Assembly: GCA_038233135.1 (NCBI GenBank)
Contig: JBBSMN010000121.1
Coordinates: 1 to 9,094 of the forward strand
From: JACCVL01 sp038233135
Lineage (GTDB): Bacteria; Actinomycetota; Actinomycetes; Propionibacteriales; Nocardioidaceae
Direction of reading: 5' to 3'
DNA: 9,094 nt
Both the position numbers and the translations under genes were made by a program. Below the pieces are notes generated by a model. That model did no database searches. It was not told where the DNA came from and saw only the letters and a list, made by a program, of their open reading frames with translations. This document shows positions 1 through 7,000 of the stretch, piece after piece. The stretch's first letter is position 1. Each line of letters opens with the position of its first letter.

Positions 1-850
1 AGTGCTCCGAGTCACTCTTGATCGGGACCACGTAAACGGTCTCCGGCTCGTGTGCGTGCACGTCGATCGTGAAGCCGAAGTCGGTCGGCAGGTCGCCGCT
101 GATCTCGTGCCAGGAGTCCCCGGCGTCGTCGCTGCGCAGCACGTCCCAGTGCTTCTGCATGAACAAGGTGTCCGGGCGGGACGAGTGCATCGCGATGCGG
201 TGCACGCAGTGCCCGACCTCGGCGTCGCCATCCGGGATCTCACCCGACCGCAGTCCCTTGTTGATCGGCAGCCACGTCGTGCCGCCGTCGTCGGTACGGA
301 AAGCGCCGGCCGCCGAGATGGCGACGAAGATCCGCTGGTCGTCGGTCGGGTGCGCCAGCACCGTGTGCAGGCACATGCCGCCCGCTCCGGGCTGCCAGGA
401 CGGACCCGTACGGTGCTGCCGCAGGCCGGACAGCTCCTGCCACGACCCGCCGCCGTCGGTGGACTTGAACAACGCGGCGTCCTCCACACCGGCGAGCACC
501 GTGTCGGGGTCAGTCAGCGACGGCTCCAGGTGCCAGACCCGGGTGAACTCCCACGGCCGCAACGACCCGTCGTACCACTGGTGCTCCCCGGGCACTCCGT
601 CGTAGGTGAAGTCGCCACCGACCTGCTGCCAGGTCGCGGCGCCGTCGTCCGAGCGCTGGATGACCTGCCCGAACCAGCCGCTGGTCTGCGACGCGTAGAC
701 ACGATCGGGGTCCACCGGCGAGCCCTTGACGTGGTAGATCTCCCACCCGGCGAAGTGCGGCCCGTCGACCTGCCAGCTCGTGCGCCGCTCGTCAGAGGTC
801 AGAACGAAGGCGCCCTTGCGGGTGCCCACCAGTACGCGTACTCCACCCAT
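1..850 (-). CDS. BNR/Asp-box beta-propeller protein (exo-sialidase-like fold), C-terminus cut by window edge
   Basis: The frame is open from an ATG at 850 to the left edge, giving 283 visible residues without a stop. Four Asp-box motifs of the form (S/T)-x-D-x-G-x-x-W end at about residues 74, 137, 193 and 247 (for example RSDDGAATW and RTDDGGTTW). Such motifs mark the turns of sialidase, BNR or YCF48-like beta-propellers. The opening VLVGTRKGAFVL is typical of an actinobacterial family of roughly 360 residues often labelled 'exo-alpha-sialidase' or 'glycosyl hydrolase', so about 80 residues are probably missing. There is no signal peptide, so a cytoplasmic protein is likely. The sialidase label rests on fold, not on a visible catalytic arginine triad, and the substrate is unknown. 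An in-frame ATG lies at 856, but the GGAG at 859-862 is only 2 bases from it and 8 bases from 850, so 850 is preferred. The gene is divergent from the exonuclease gene. Confidence 0.85.
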   Translation of the reverse strand, partial: MGGVRVLVGTRKGAFVLTSDERRTSWQVDGPHFAGWEIYHVKGSPVDPDRVYASQTSGWFGQVIQRSDDGAATWQQVGGDFTYDGVPGEHQWYDGSLRPWEFTRVWHLEPSLTDPDTVLAGVEDAALFKSTDGGGSWQELSGLRQHRTGPSWQPGAGGMCLHTVLAHPTDDQRIFVAISAAGAFRTDDGGTTWLPINKGLRSGEIPDGDAEVGHCVHRIAMHSSRPDTLFMQKHWDVLRSDDAGDSWHEISGDLPTDFGFTIDVHAHEPETVYVVPIKSDSEH

Positions 851-858
851 CGACATGC

Positions 859-865
859 TCCTCTC
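859..865 (-). promoter_or_regulatory. Ribosome binding site of the beta-propeller gene
   Basis: On the minus strand the bases read GAGAGGAG just upstream of two possible ATG codons. The GGAG core is 8 bases from the ATG at 850 and only 2 bases from the ATG at 856. This decides the start in favour of 850. Confidence 0.6.
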
Positions 866-966
866 GGTCCGGTCCGACGCTACTCGCGCCGGTCGCTCCT
901 CGGTAGACTCCCGGGGATCGCGGAACTCATCGCCGGTCCCGGAGATGCTTGCGGTTGACTGGCCGG

Positions 967-1908
967 GTGGCCGACCGCTCCGCGCTGATGCTCCTCGACA
1001 CCGCCTCGCTGTACTTCCGTGCGTTCTTCGGGATCCCGGACACCCTGAGGGCACCCGACGGGACTCCGGTCAACGCGGTGCGGGGGCTGTTGGACTTTAT
1101 CGCCCGGCTGGTCGGCGAGCACTCCCCCGGCGCCGTGGTGGCGTGCTGGGACGATGACTGGCGCCCGGCCTGGCGGGTGGCGCTGCTGCCGTCGTACAAG
1201 GCGCACCGCGTGGTGTCCGAGGTTGCCGACGACCCCGACGTCGAGGTGACGCCCGACCCGCTGGCCGTCCAGGTGCCGCTGATCCGTGAGACCCTCGCGC
1301 TGCTCGGCGTACCGGTCGTGGGCGCCGCTGACCACGAGGCCGACGACGTCATCGGGTCGCTGGCCACGGAGGCCGACCGTCCGGTCGACGTCGTGACCGG
1401 TGACCGCGACCTCTTCCAACTCGTCGACGATGAGCGCTCCGTTCGGGTGCTGTACACCGCCCGGGGAGTGGGACGCTTGGAGGTGGTCGACGGGGCCCGC
1501 CTGCATGAACGGTACGGCGTTGAGCCGGCTCAGTACGCCGACTTCGCCGCGCTGCGCGGGGACCCGTCCGACGGGCTGCCGGGGGTAAAGGGCATCGGCG
1601 ACAAGACGGCCGCCTCGCTGCTGGCAGCGCACGGGAGCCTGAACGGGATCCTGCGGGCGGCTGCCGCCGGGACGGGCCCAGCTGGGTCCCAGGCCCGGCG
1701 GCTGGCAGGCGCCGGGGACTACCTGGCGGTGGCCCCGACGGTGGTCGGCGTGGTGCGTGACCTCGACCTGTCGGCGTCGTCGGTGCAGCTGTCGACGTGG
1801 GACGGTGACCGGCAGGCCGCCTGGGACGCCCACGTCGAGCGCTGGGGGCTCGGCGGCAGCGCCGGTCGAGCCGTCGACGCGTTGGCGCCGCTGCGTACTG
1901 CTGGTTGA
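967..1908 (+). CDS. Stand-alone 5'-3' exonuclease / flap endonuclease (FEN superfamily)
   Basis: This encodes about 313 residues resembling the 5'-nuclease domain of DNA polymerase I without a polymerase. Such enzymes remove 5' flaps and degrade from nicks with divalent metal ions. Visible motifs are LLDTASLYFRAF with Asp11, the helical-arch motif SYKAHR (76-81), HEADD (123-127) with Glu124, Asp126 and Asp127, TGDRD (144-148) with Asp146 and Asp148, and GDPSDGLPGVKGIGDKTAA (198-216). The last is the helix-3turn-helix DNA-binding motif with Asp199 and Asp202. The metal-binding acidic set therefore looks complete. It appears orthologous to M. tuberculosis Rv2090 and, as I recall, M. smegmatis FenA. 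The GTG at 967 is chosen because family members begin a few residues before the LLD motif. The frame is open upstream to a TTG at 949, which has a GGAG 4 bases before it, and an ATG lies at 988. The gene converges on helY. Confidence 0.93.
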   Translation: MADRSALMLLDTASLYFRAFFGIPDTLRAPDGTPVNAVRGLLDFIARLVGEHSPGAVVACWDDDWRPAWRVALLPSYKAHRVVSEVADDPDVEVTPDPLAVQVPLIRETLALLGVPVVGAADHEADDVIGSLATEADRPVDVVTGDRDLFQLVDDERSVRVLYTARGVGRLEVVDGARLHERYGVEPAQYADFAALRGDPSDGLPGVKGIGDKTAASLLAAHGSLNGILRAAAAGTGPAGSQARRLAGAGDYLAVAPTVVGVVRDLDLSASSVQLSTWDGDRQAAWDAHVERWGLGGSAGRAVDALAPLRTAG

Positions 1909-1944
1909 CCGTCGGCGCACCCGCCCCGCCGGCCTCCGAACCGG

Positions 1945-2002
1945 TCGAGTGGCGCAAGGACGCCGCCTCTCGGGCATTTCGTCGACCGCCTGCGCCACTC
2001 GA
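1945..2002. repeat. 12-bp perfect inverted repeat with structured 34-nt loop
   Basis: TCGAGTGGCGCA at 1945-1956 is exactly complementary to TGCGCCACTCGA at 1991-2002. Inside the loop, GACG (1959-1962) can pair with CGTC (1980-1983), and GCCT (1965-1968) with GGGC (1972-1975, one G-T wobble), giving a three-step hairpin. It lies between the converging 3' ends of the exonuclease gene and helY. It could stabilise or terminate transcripts from either side, but no T-tract follows on either strand, so a classical intrinsic terminator is not supported. It could instead be one copy of a dispersed palindromic element. Confidence 0.7.
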
Positions 2003-2013
2003 GCGCTGGCGGC

Positions 2014-2035
2014 GGGGGGCGGGGCGGGGGCGGGG
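2014..2035 (+). other. Putative G-quadruplex motif (four runs of 4-6 G, single-C loops)
   Basis: On the plus strand four G-runs at 2014-2019, 2021-2024, 2026-2030 and 2032-2035 are separated by single C residues. This pattern meets the strictest G4 definitions (runs of at least four, one-base loops). It ends one base before the helY stop codon (2037-2039, minus strand). It follows the inverted repeat in the 3' region of the exonuclease transcript, where RNA could fold it. On the helY-sense strand it is C-rich. Folding in the cell is inference. Confidence 0.65.
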
Positions 2036-2036
2036 C

Positions 2037-4835
2037 TCAGGTCGCTGACGTGTACGCGACGACGCCGCGGCGCAACCCGCCGAGTGCCGCTCGAGCCGTG
2101 TCTCGCAGCGGACCGGGACCAGCGGCGGCGGCGACCTGACCGGTCAGGTCGATGAGCTGCTTGACGTTGCGGACGAAGTCACCGGCGGCCAGCTCCGACT
2201 CCGCGAGCACCTCGTCCAGCCGGGCGCCAGACGTCCAGCGCCACGCGGCCCACGCGAACCCGAAGTCGGGCCGGCGCATCCCCGGCAACCGGTGCTCCCG
2301 CTCGAGCCGCTCGAGCCCCGCCCAGGTCGAGATCGTCTGCGCCACCACTTCGCGTACGGGGCCGCGTGGCAACCTGGGCGGGTCGGCATCCTCGGCGTTG
2401 CGGGTCTCGAACACCAGCCCGGAGAGGACCGCCGCCAGCTCGGCGGGGTCGAGGCCGGCCCAGGTGCCGAGGCGGAGACACTCGGCACCGACCAGGTCGA
2501 GCTCGGCGTACATCCGTGCGAGCCGCTCACCGTCAGGGCTGACTGCATCGCCGTCGAGGTAGCCCAGCTCGTCGAGCACCTCGCAGACCTTGTCGAAGTC
2601 GCGCGCGATCGTGCTCGTCCGTTGCTCGATGCGCCCCCGCAGCTGCTGGGTCTCGCGGTCGAGCTTGGACCACCGCTCGGCCCACCGGGCATGGTCCTCC
2701 CGCTTGGGGCAGTCGTGGCACGGATGCTCGCGCATGGCGACCTGCAACCGGCCCAGCTCCGCGTCGCCAGCGGCAGGGCTGCGGCCCGCAGGTCCTCCGC
2801 CGTTGCTCCGGCCCGGCACGGACGGTGGGCGCACGTCGCTGATGGCCCGCTGCAGCGACGAGGCAAGGTCACGACGCGACTGCGGGTTGCGGGCGTTGAA
2901 GGACTTGGGCACCCGCATCCGGGTGGCCGCGGCCACAGGCGCGTCGAAGTCGATCATCGAGAGTCGGCGGGCGTGCCGCTCGGCGGTGAGCACCATCGGT
3001 CGCGGGCCGTCCCCGTCGGCGCGGGTGCCGGGGTCGACGATGACGGCAGGGCCGGCCCAGCGGCCCGTCGGCACCCAGATCACGTCGCCGGGCCGCAGCA
3101 GCTCGAGCGACTCGACGACCTCGTCGCGGTCGGCCGTTCTCCGGCGTTTGGACAGCTGGCGCTCGCGATCGACGATCGCCCGCCGGAGCCCGGCATAGGC
3201 CATGAAGTCACCGCGCTCGCACGTCGCGGCCTCGGCGTAGCCGGTCAGCGCCTCCTCGCTGCGGCGCACCTGCCGCGCCAGGCCGACCACGGCCTGGTCG
3301 GCCTGGAACTGCGCGAACGACTGCTCCAGCAGCTCGCGGGCGGGGTGCCGGCCGACCTGACGGACCAGGTTGACCGCCATGTTGTACGACGGGCGAAAGC
3401 TCGACCGCAGCGGGTATGTGCGGGTGGACGCGAGCCCGGCGACCGACCTGGCGTCCATCCCGGCCTGCCACAGCACGACACCATGGCCCTCCACGTCGAT
3501 CCCCCTGCGTCCGGCCCGCCCGGTGAGCTGGGTGTACTCCCCCGGGGTGATGTCGGCGTGGGTCTCCCCGTTCCACTTGGACAGCTTCTCGATGACGACG
3601 GACCGTGCCGGCATGTTGATCCCCAGCGCCAGCGTCTCGGTGGCGAACACCACCCGCACCAGCCCGCGGGTGAACAGTTCCTCGACGACCTCCTTGAACG
3701 TGGGCAGCATGCCGGCGTGGTGGGCCGCGACCCCGCGGGCCAATCCCTCGACGAATTCGTGGTAGCCGAGCGCGTGCAGGTCCTCGTCGGGCAGGTGCGA
3801 GCACCGCTCCTCCACCAGCATGCGGATGGTGTCCTGCTCGTCATGCGTGGTCAGCCGCAGGTTGGCGGCCAGCACCTGCTCCACCGCCGCAGCACAGCCC
3901 GCCCGGCTGAACACGAACACGATCGCCGGTAGCAACCCAGCAGCGTCCAGCCGCTCGACCACCTCGACCCGGGACGGCGTCCAGTGCCTGCTACGGCCAC
4001 TGTGCCTACCACCGTGCCCACCACTGTGTCCCCCGCCGCGCCCGCCACGTCCGGCCCGGCGGTCGCGACCGCGTCGGTGCGTACGGTCGTGCCGCCAGTC
4101 GTCGCGGGCGATCTGCTCCAGCTCGCGGTTAACCCGCACACCGCCGTCCTGGTCGGGTGCGTCGTCCTCGAAGAGGTCGAGCAGCCGCCGGCCGACCAGG
4201 ACGTGCTGGAACAGCGGCACCGGGCGTCGCTCCTCGACCACCGTGACGGTGTCACCGCGCACCGTCGACAGCCACTCGCCGAACTCCTCGGCGTTGGACA
4301 CCGTCGCCGACAGCGACACCAGCGACACGCTCTCCGCGAGGTGGATGATGACCTCCTCCCAGACCGCGCCGCGGAAGCGGTCGGCCAGGTAGTGAACCTC
4401 GTCCATGACCACGTAGCCGAGCCCGTCGAGCGTCGGGGATCCCGCATACCGCATGTTGCGCAGCACCTCGGTGGTCATCACGACCACCGCGGCCTCGCCG
4501 TTGATCGTGTTGTCACCGGTCAGCAACCCGACCCGCTCGGCGCCGTAGCGGGCGACCAGCTCTGCGTACTTCTGGTTGGACAGTGCTTTGATCGGCGCGG
4601 TGTAGAAGCACTTGCGGTCCCGCTGCAGCGCCAGGTGCACAGCAAACTCCCCGACCAGCGTCTTGCCCGACCCGGTCGGTGCGGCCACCAGCACCCCGTG
4701 CCCGTCCTCGAGCGCGCGACAGGCCTCGACCTGGAACGGGTCGAGGGTGAAGTCGTAGAGGCCGCGGAACTCAGCGAGGGACGGATGCCGCTGGTCGGAC
4801 CTGAACCGGGCGTACCGCCCGGCCGGTGAGGTCAT
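2037..4835 (-). CDS. helY: Ski2-like DEVH-box helicase HelY
   Basis: This 932-residue protein is a superfamily 2 ATP-dependent helicase related to Ski2/Mtr4 and close in length to mycobacterial HelY (about 906). It is expected to unwind structured RNA, possibly DNA, in the cytoplasm. Visible motifs are Walker A APTGSGKT (52-59), PIKALSNQK (81-89), TTEVLRN (121-127), DEVH (145-148), SAT (176-178), FVFSRAGC (307-314), ATETLALGINMPAR (398-411) and QLTGRAGRRG (436-445). A beta-barrel-like stretch (about 577-625) and a DSHCT-type helical C-terminus (about 760-930) follow. A HPCHDCP motif at 704-710 has a CxxC that my recollection of the mycobacterial protein lacks. An Arg/Gly/His-rich segment (about 247-285) interrupts the region between the two RecA-like domains. 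The ATG at 4835 leaves a normal N-terminus but no clear ribosome binding site. The upstream kinase frame overlaps the first 65 bases, so translational coupling is likely. Confidence 0.96.
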   Translation of the reverse strand: MTSPAGRYARFRSDQRHPSLAEFRGLYDFTLDPFQVEACRALEDGHGVLVAAPTGSGKTLVGEFAVHLALQRDRKCFYTAPIKALSNQKYAELVARYGAERVGLLTGDNTINGEAAVVVMTTEVLRNMRYAGSPTLDGLGYVVMDEVHYLADRFRGAVWEEVIIHLAESVSLVSLSATVSNAEEFGEWLSTVRGDTVTVVEERRPVPLFQHVLVGRRLLDLFEDDAPDQDGGVRVNRELEQIARDDWRHDRTHRRGRDRRAGRGGRGGGHSGGHGGRHSGRSRHWTPSRVEVVERLDAAGLLPAIVFVFSRAGCAAAVEQVLAANLRLTTHDEQDTIRMLVEERCSHLPDEDLHALGYHEFVEGLARGVAAHHAGMLPTFKEVVEELFTRGLVRVVFATETLALGINMPARSVVIEKLSKWNGETHADITPGEYTQLTGRAGRRGIDVEGHGVVLWQAGMDARSVAGLASTRTYPLRSSFRPSYNMAVNLVRQVGRHPARELLEQSFAQFQADQAVVGLARQVRRSEEALTGYAEAATCERGDFMAYAGLRRAIVDRERQLSKRRRTADRDEVVESLELLRPGDVIWVPTGRWAGPAVIVDPGTRADGDGPRPMVLTAERHARRLSMIDFDAPVAAATRMRVPKSFNARNPQSRRDLASSLQRAISDVRPPSVPGRSNGGGPAGRSPAAGDAELGRLQVAMREHPCHDCPKREDHARWAERWSKLDRETQQLRGRIEQRTSTIARDFDKVCEVLDELGYLDGDAVSPDGERLARMYAELDLVGAECLRLGTWAGLDPAELAAVLSGLVFETRNAEDADPPRLPRGPVREVVAQTISTWAGLERLEREHRLPGMRRPDFGFAWAAWRWTSGARLDEVLAESELAAGDFVRNVKQLIDLTGQVAAAAGPGPLRDTARAALGGLRRGVVAYTSAT
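3997..4032. repeat. 12-bp imperfect tandem repeat (3 units) inside helY
   Basis: Three consecutive 12-base units on the plus strand, CCACTGTGCCTA (3997-4008), CCACCGTGCCCA (4009-4020) and CCACTGTGTCCC (4021-4032), differ at two to four positions. The period is four codons, so in helY they encode a four-residue His-Ser/Gly-Gly-Gly/Arg pattern (residues about 270-281) within the longer Arg/Gly-rich insert. Unit number could vary without shifting the reading frame. Confidence 0.7.
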
Positions 4836-5772
4836 GGCGCCAGCGTACGGGCGGGTCAGCCACCCAGCAGCGGCACGGGACGAGCACGCGGAGGGCTGCC
4901 GGCTCGACCGCCACGGTCACCGGCAGCTCACCGAGCCGCTCCCCGTCGCCGTAGGCCGGCCGATGCGGAGCCTCGACGCGCGCGGTGCGCACCCGGTGGT
5001 GCTGGTAGGCCCGATGCCCGGTGTGGGAGCCGTCGAGCAGGCGGGGCGCCACCCGCACCAGCTCGCGGCGGGTCATCGCCTCGATGACGACCACGTCGAG
5101 CAGACCGTCCTCCGGGTCCGCCCCGGCACAGATCTGCAGGCCGCCGCCGTAGGACGGGCCGTTGCCGACCGCCACCAGCATCGCCTCCAGCTCGAGGCGG
5201 ACGCCGTCGAGCTCGAGCAGGTACGGCCGCGACGTGAAGTCGCGCAGCTCGGCGAGCACCGCGGCGGCGTCCCGGGCGCGCCCCCGCAGGCGGCGCATCC
5301 GGGTGGCACGCTCGTTGACCGCGGCGTCGAACCCCGTGGCCAGCACGGTGATGACGCGGGCAGCCGTCGCGGCGGTCGACACCGCCGCCAGGTCCAGGTG
5401 CCGAGTGCGGCCGGCATGCAGTGCGTCGGCGATCACGTCCGCCGCGGCGGCGGCGCTGTCGCGGGGCAGCCCCAGCATGCGAGCGGCGTCGTTGCCCGAG
5501 CCCGCGGGCAACACGCCCAGCGGCACCTCGGTGCCGGCCAGCACTTGCGCCGCGAGATGGGAGGTGCCGTCCCCACCCGCCACCAGGAGTGCTCGTACGC
5601 CGTCCGCGACGGCTGCCCGTGCCAGCTCGGTCGCGTGCGTGCCCGATCGGCCGACGAGCAGCCGGACCGGTACGCCCCGCTCCCTGAGCCGCGCGGCGCC
5701 TCGCACGGCCGCGCGTTGGCCGCGCCCGGCACCGGCGGTGGGATTGACCAGCAGGGCGACCGGCGCCGTCAC
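4771..5772 (-). CDS. Diacylglycerol kinase catalytic-domain lipid kinase (DagK/LCB5-like)
   Basis: This encodes 333 residues with the DAGK catalytic fold. LLVNPTAGAGRG (7-18) is the nucleotide-contacting start, AGGDGT (65-70) the hallmark kinase motif, LPAGSGNDAARMLGLP (88-103) the glycine-rich substrate motif, and GDGE (275-278) the late acidic motif. Family members phosphorylate diacylglycerol or related lipids at the inner membrane face; the exact substrate cannot be read here. There are no membrane spans. The GTG at 5772 is chosen because it places VNPTAG at the usual N-terminal position and forms a GTGA overlap with the gene before it. The frame stays open upstream to 5931, but that part lies inside the neighbouring gene. 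Family homology seems to end near RVLVP (295-299). The last 34 residues (beginning CRCWVADPP) are atypical, and the final 65 bases lie inside helY. Confidence 0.92.
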   Translation of the reverse strand: MTAPVALLVNPTAGAGRGQRAAVRGAARLRERGVPVRLLVGRSGTHATELARAAVADGVRALLVAGGDGTSHLAAQVLAGTEVPLGVLPAGSGNDAARMLGLPRDSAAAAADVIADALHAGRTRHLDLAAVSTAATAARVITVLATGFDAAVNERATRMRRLRGRARDAAAVLAELRDFTSRPYLLELDGVRLELEAMLVAVGNGPSYGGGLQICAGADPEDGLLDVVVIEAMTRRELVRVAPRLLDGSHTGHRAYQHHRVRTARVEAPHRPAYGDGERLGELPVTVAVEPAALRVLVPCRCWVADPPVRWRHDLTGRAVRPVQVRPAASVPR

Positions 5773-6158
5773 AGCTGCAGGGCGACCGTGAAGCTCGCCG
5801 GCTGGGCTCCGACCGACCGTGCGAACCGGCGGATCACCTCGTACAGCGTGTCCACGTCCAAGGAGGTGCCGGGCACGGCGAGGACGAAGCGCTCGCCCTG
5901 GCTCAGCAGCAGGACCTGACCGTGCGTCCACGCCTGGTGCACGTCGTGGCGCAGCTGCTCACCGACGACGGCGCGCGGGTAGGCGACATCGGCGGCGAGC
6001 ACCGACAGCTCCATCTTCTCGGTGCCCACGAGGACACCGTCGACCCGGGCCCGGCCCACGGACTCGCTCGTGGTCCACGTGCACTCACCGGCACCGATCC
6101 ACTCCGGCAGGTCGAACGGGTCGCAGACCCGGGTGGCACTCCCAGAGTGCGCCATCAC
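5769..6158 (-). CDS. Uncharacterised small protein between tatC and the lipid kinase
   Basis: I do not recognise a named family. The 129-residue product is a soluble, mixed alpha/beta-looking protein with no signal peptide or membrane span. It contains DPFDLPEWIG near the N-terminus, AYPRAVV and HQAWTHGQVLLL in the middle, and FVLAVPGTSLD followed by a probable helix (LYEVIRRFARSVG) near the end. The gene is real on several grounds: it fills the space between tatC and the kinase exactly, shares 4-base GTGA overlaps with both (6155-6158 and 5769-5772), and gives a well-ordered composition. I recall similar small proteins next to tatC in other actinobacteria, but no function. The start may be the GTG at 6158 or the ATG immediately after it at 6155. 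No ribosome binding site is seen, consistent with coupling to tatC translation. Confidence 0.85.
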   Translation of the reverse strand: MMAHSGSATRVCDPFDLPEWIGAGECTWTTSESVGRARVDGVLVGTEKMELSVLAADVAYPRAVVGEQLRHDVHQAWTHGQVLLLSQGERFVLAVPGTSLDVDTLYEVIRRFARSVGAQPASFTVALQL

Positions 6159-6988
6159 ACCGCGTCGTCGAACGTCGAGTAGCCGTCATCGGCGCGCGCT
6201 CGCCGGCGGTCCACGAAGCGGGCGATGAGCTCGGAGACCAGGAACAGGCCGGTCATCGGGATGGCCAGGAACAGCATGCTGACCGGGTCGGTCGACGGGG
6301 TGGCCACAGCGGCGAACACGAAGACGCCGAGGATGATCCAGGACCGTTGCGCACCGAGCGCGCGGCCGCTCACCACCCCGGCGAGGTTGAGCAGCACGAT
6401 GAACAGCGGGATCTCGAACGACACGCCGAACACCAGCAGCATCCGCAGGATGAAGCTGAGGTAGCTGTCGACCTCGACCAGGTTGGCGACCTCGACCGGG
6501 GTGAAGTCGAGCAGGATGCCGATGCCCTTGGGCAGGACGTAGTAGCCGAGAGCGACACCGGCCATGAACAGGGGGCCCGCGATGAGCGCGAAGACGGTCG
6601 ACCAGCGCCGTTCTTTGTGGTGCAGGCCCGGCAGGACGAATGCCCACAGCTGCCACAACCAGACCGGGCTCGCCAGCACCAGTCCCGAGGCCAGCGCGAT
6701 CTTGAGCCGAAGGATCAGCGGGCCGGCGACGTCGTTGATGGTCAGCGAGGCGTTGAGATCCCGCTCGGCGGCGAGCCGGGCGACCTGGCTGCGGAACGGG
6801 TCGGTGAGCAGGGCGAACAGCTCGTCGTAGAAGAACGCCGACACGATGGCGATGACCACGATGGCCAGCACCGCCTTGAAGAGCCTGTTGCGCAGCTCGT
6901 ACAGGTGCTCGACGAGAGTCATCGACCCGTCGGCCTGCGACCCCCCACCGGGGCCGGGCGTCGAGGGGCGACGCAGGGTGAACGCCAC
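6155..6988 (-). CDS. tatC: Sec-independent protein translocase subunit TatC
   Basis: This 277-residue polytopic membrane protein is the receptor core of the twin-arginine translocase, which exports folded proteins with RR signal peptides. About six hydrophobic segments are visible, near residues 37-57, 97-119, 133-152, 177-202, 216-231 and 236-254. Family motifs include HLYELRNRL (28-36) on the cytoplasmic N-terminus, SPVWLWQLWAFVLPGLHHKER (107-127) with Glu126 probably matching the signal-peptide-binding Glu103 of E. coli, FGVSFEIPL (187-195) with a membrane-buried Glu192, and ATPSTDP (229-235). The first 22 residues are a Gly/Pro-rich extension before the conserved MTLVEHL. The GTG at 6988, 12 bases after the tatA stop, is the chosen start. 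The ATG of residue 23 would be an alternative beginning directly at the conserved domain. It overlaps the next gene by 4 bases. Confidence 0.97.
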   Translation of the reverse strand: MAFTLRRPSTPGPGGGSQADGSMTLVEHLYELRNRLFKAVLAIVVIAIVSAFFYDELFALLTDPFRSQVARLAAERDLNASLTINDVAGPLILRLKIALASGLVLASPVWLWQLWAFVLPGLHHKERRWSTVFALIAGPLFMAGVALGYYVLPKGIGILLDFTPVEVANLVEVDSYLSFILRMLLVFGVSFEIPLFIVLLNLAGVVSGRALGAQRSWIILGVFVFAAVATPSTDPVSMLFLAIPMTGLFLVSELIARFVDRRRARADDGYSTFDDAV

Positions 6989-7000
6989 GGCCGGGCTGGC

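Noticed and set aside
2..958. Long plus-strand open frame opposite the beta-propeller gene
   Set aside because: It is an antisense shadow in GC-rich DNA: its Arg/Val/Pro-heavy product lacks family motifs, whereas the minus strand gives four clean Asp-boxes.
1945..2002. Classical intrinsic terminator between the exonuclease gene and helY
   Set aside because: The stem is strong but no T-rich tract follows on either strand, and the loop is long, so it is recorded as an inverted repeat only.
2292..3932. 546-residue plus-strand open frame opposite helY
   Set aside because: It has no recognisable domain and a composition typical of reverse-strand frames. The opposite strand encodes all helicase motifs without interruption.
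5773..5931. N-terminal extension of the lipid kinase to 5931
   Set aside because: The extension lies wholly within the upstream small gene and lacks kinase-family sequence. The GTG at 5772 places the VNPTAG motif correctly.
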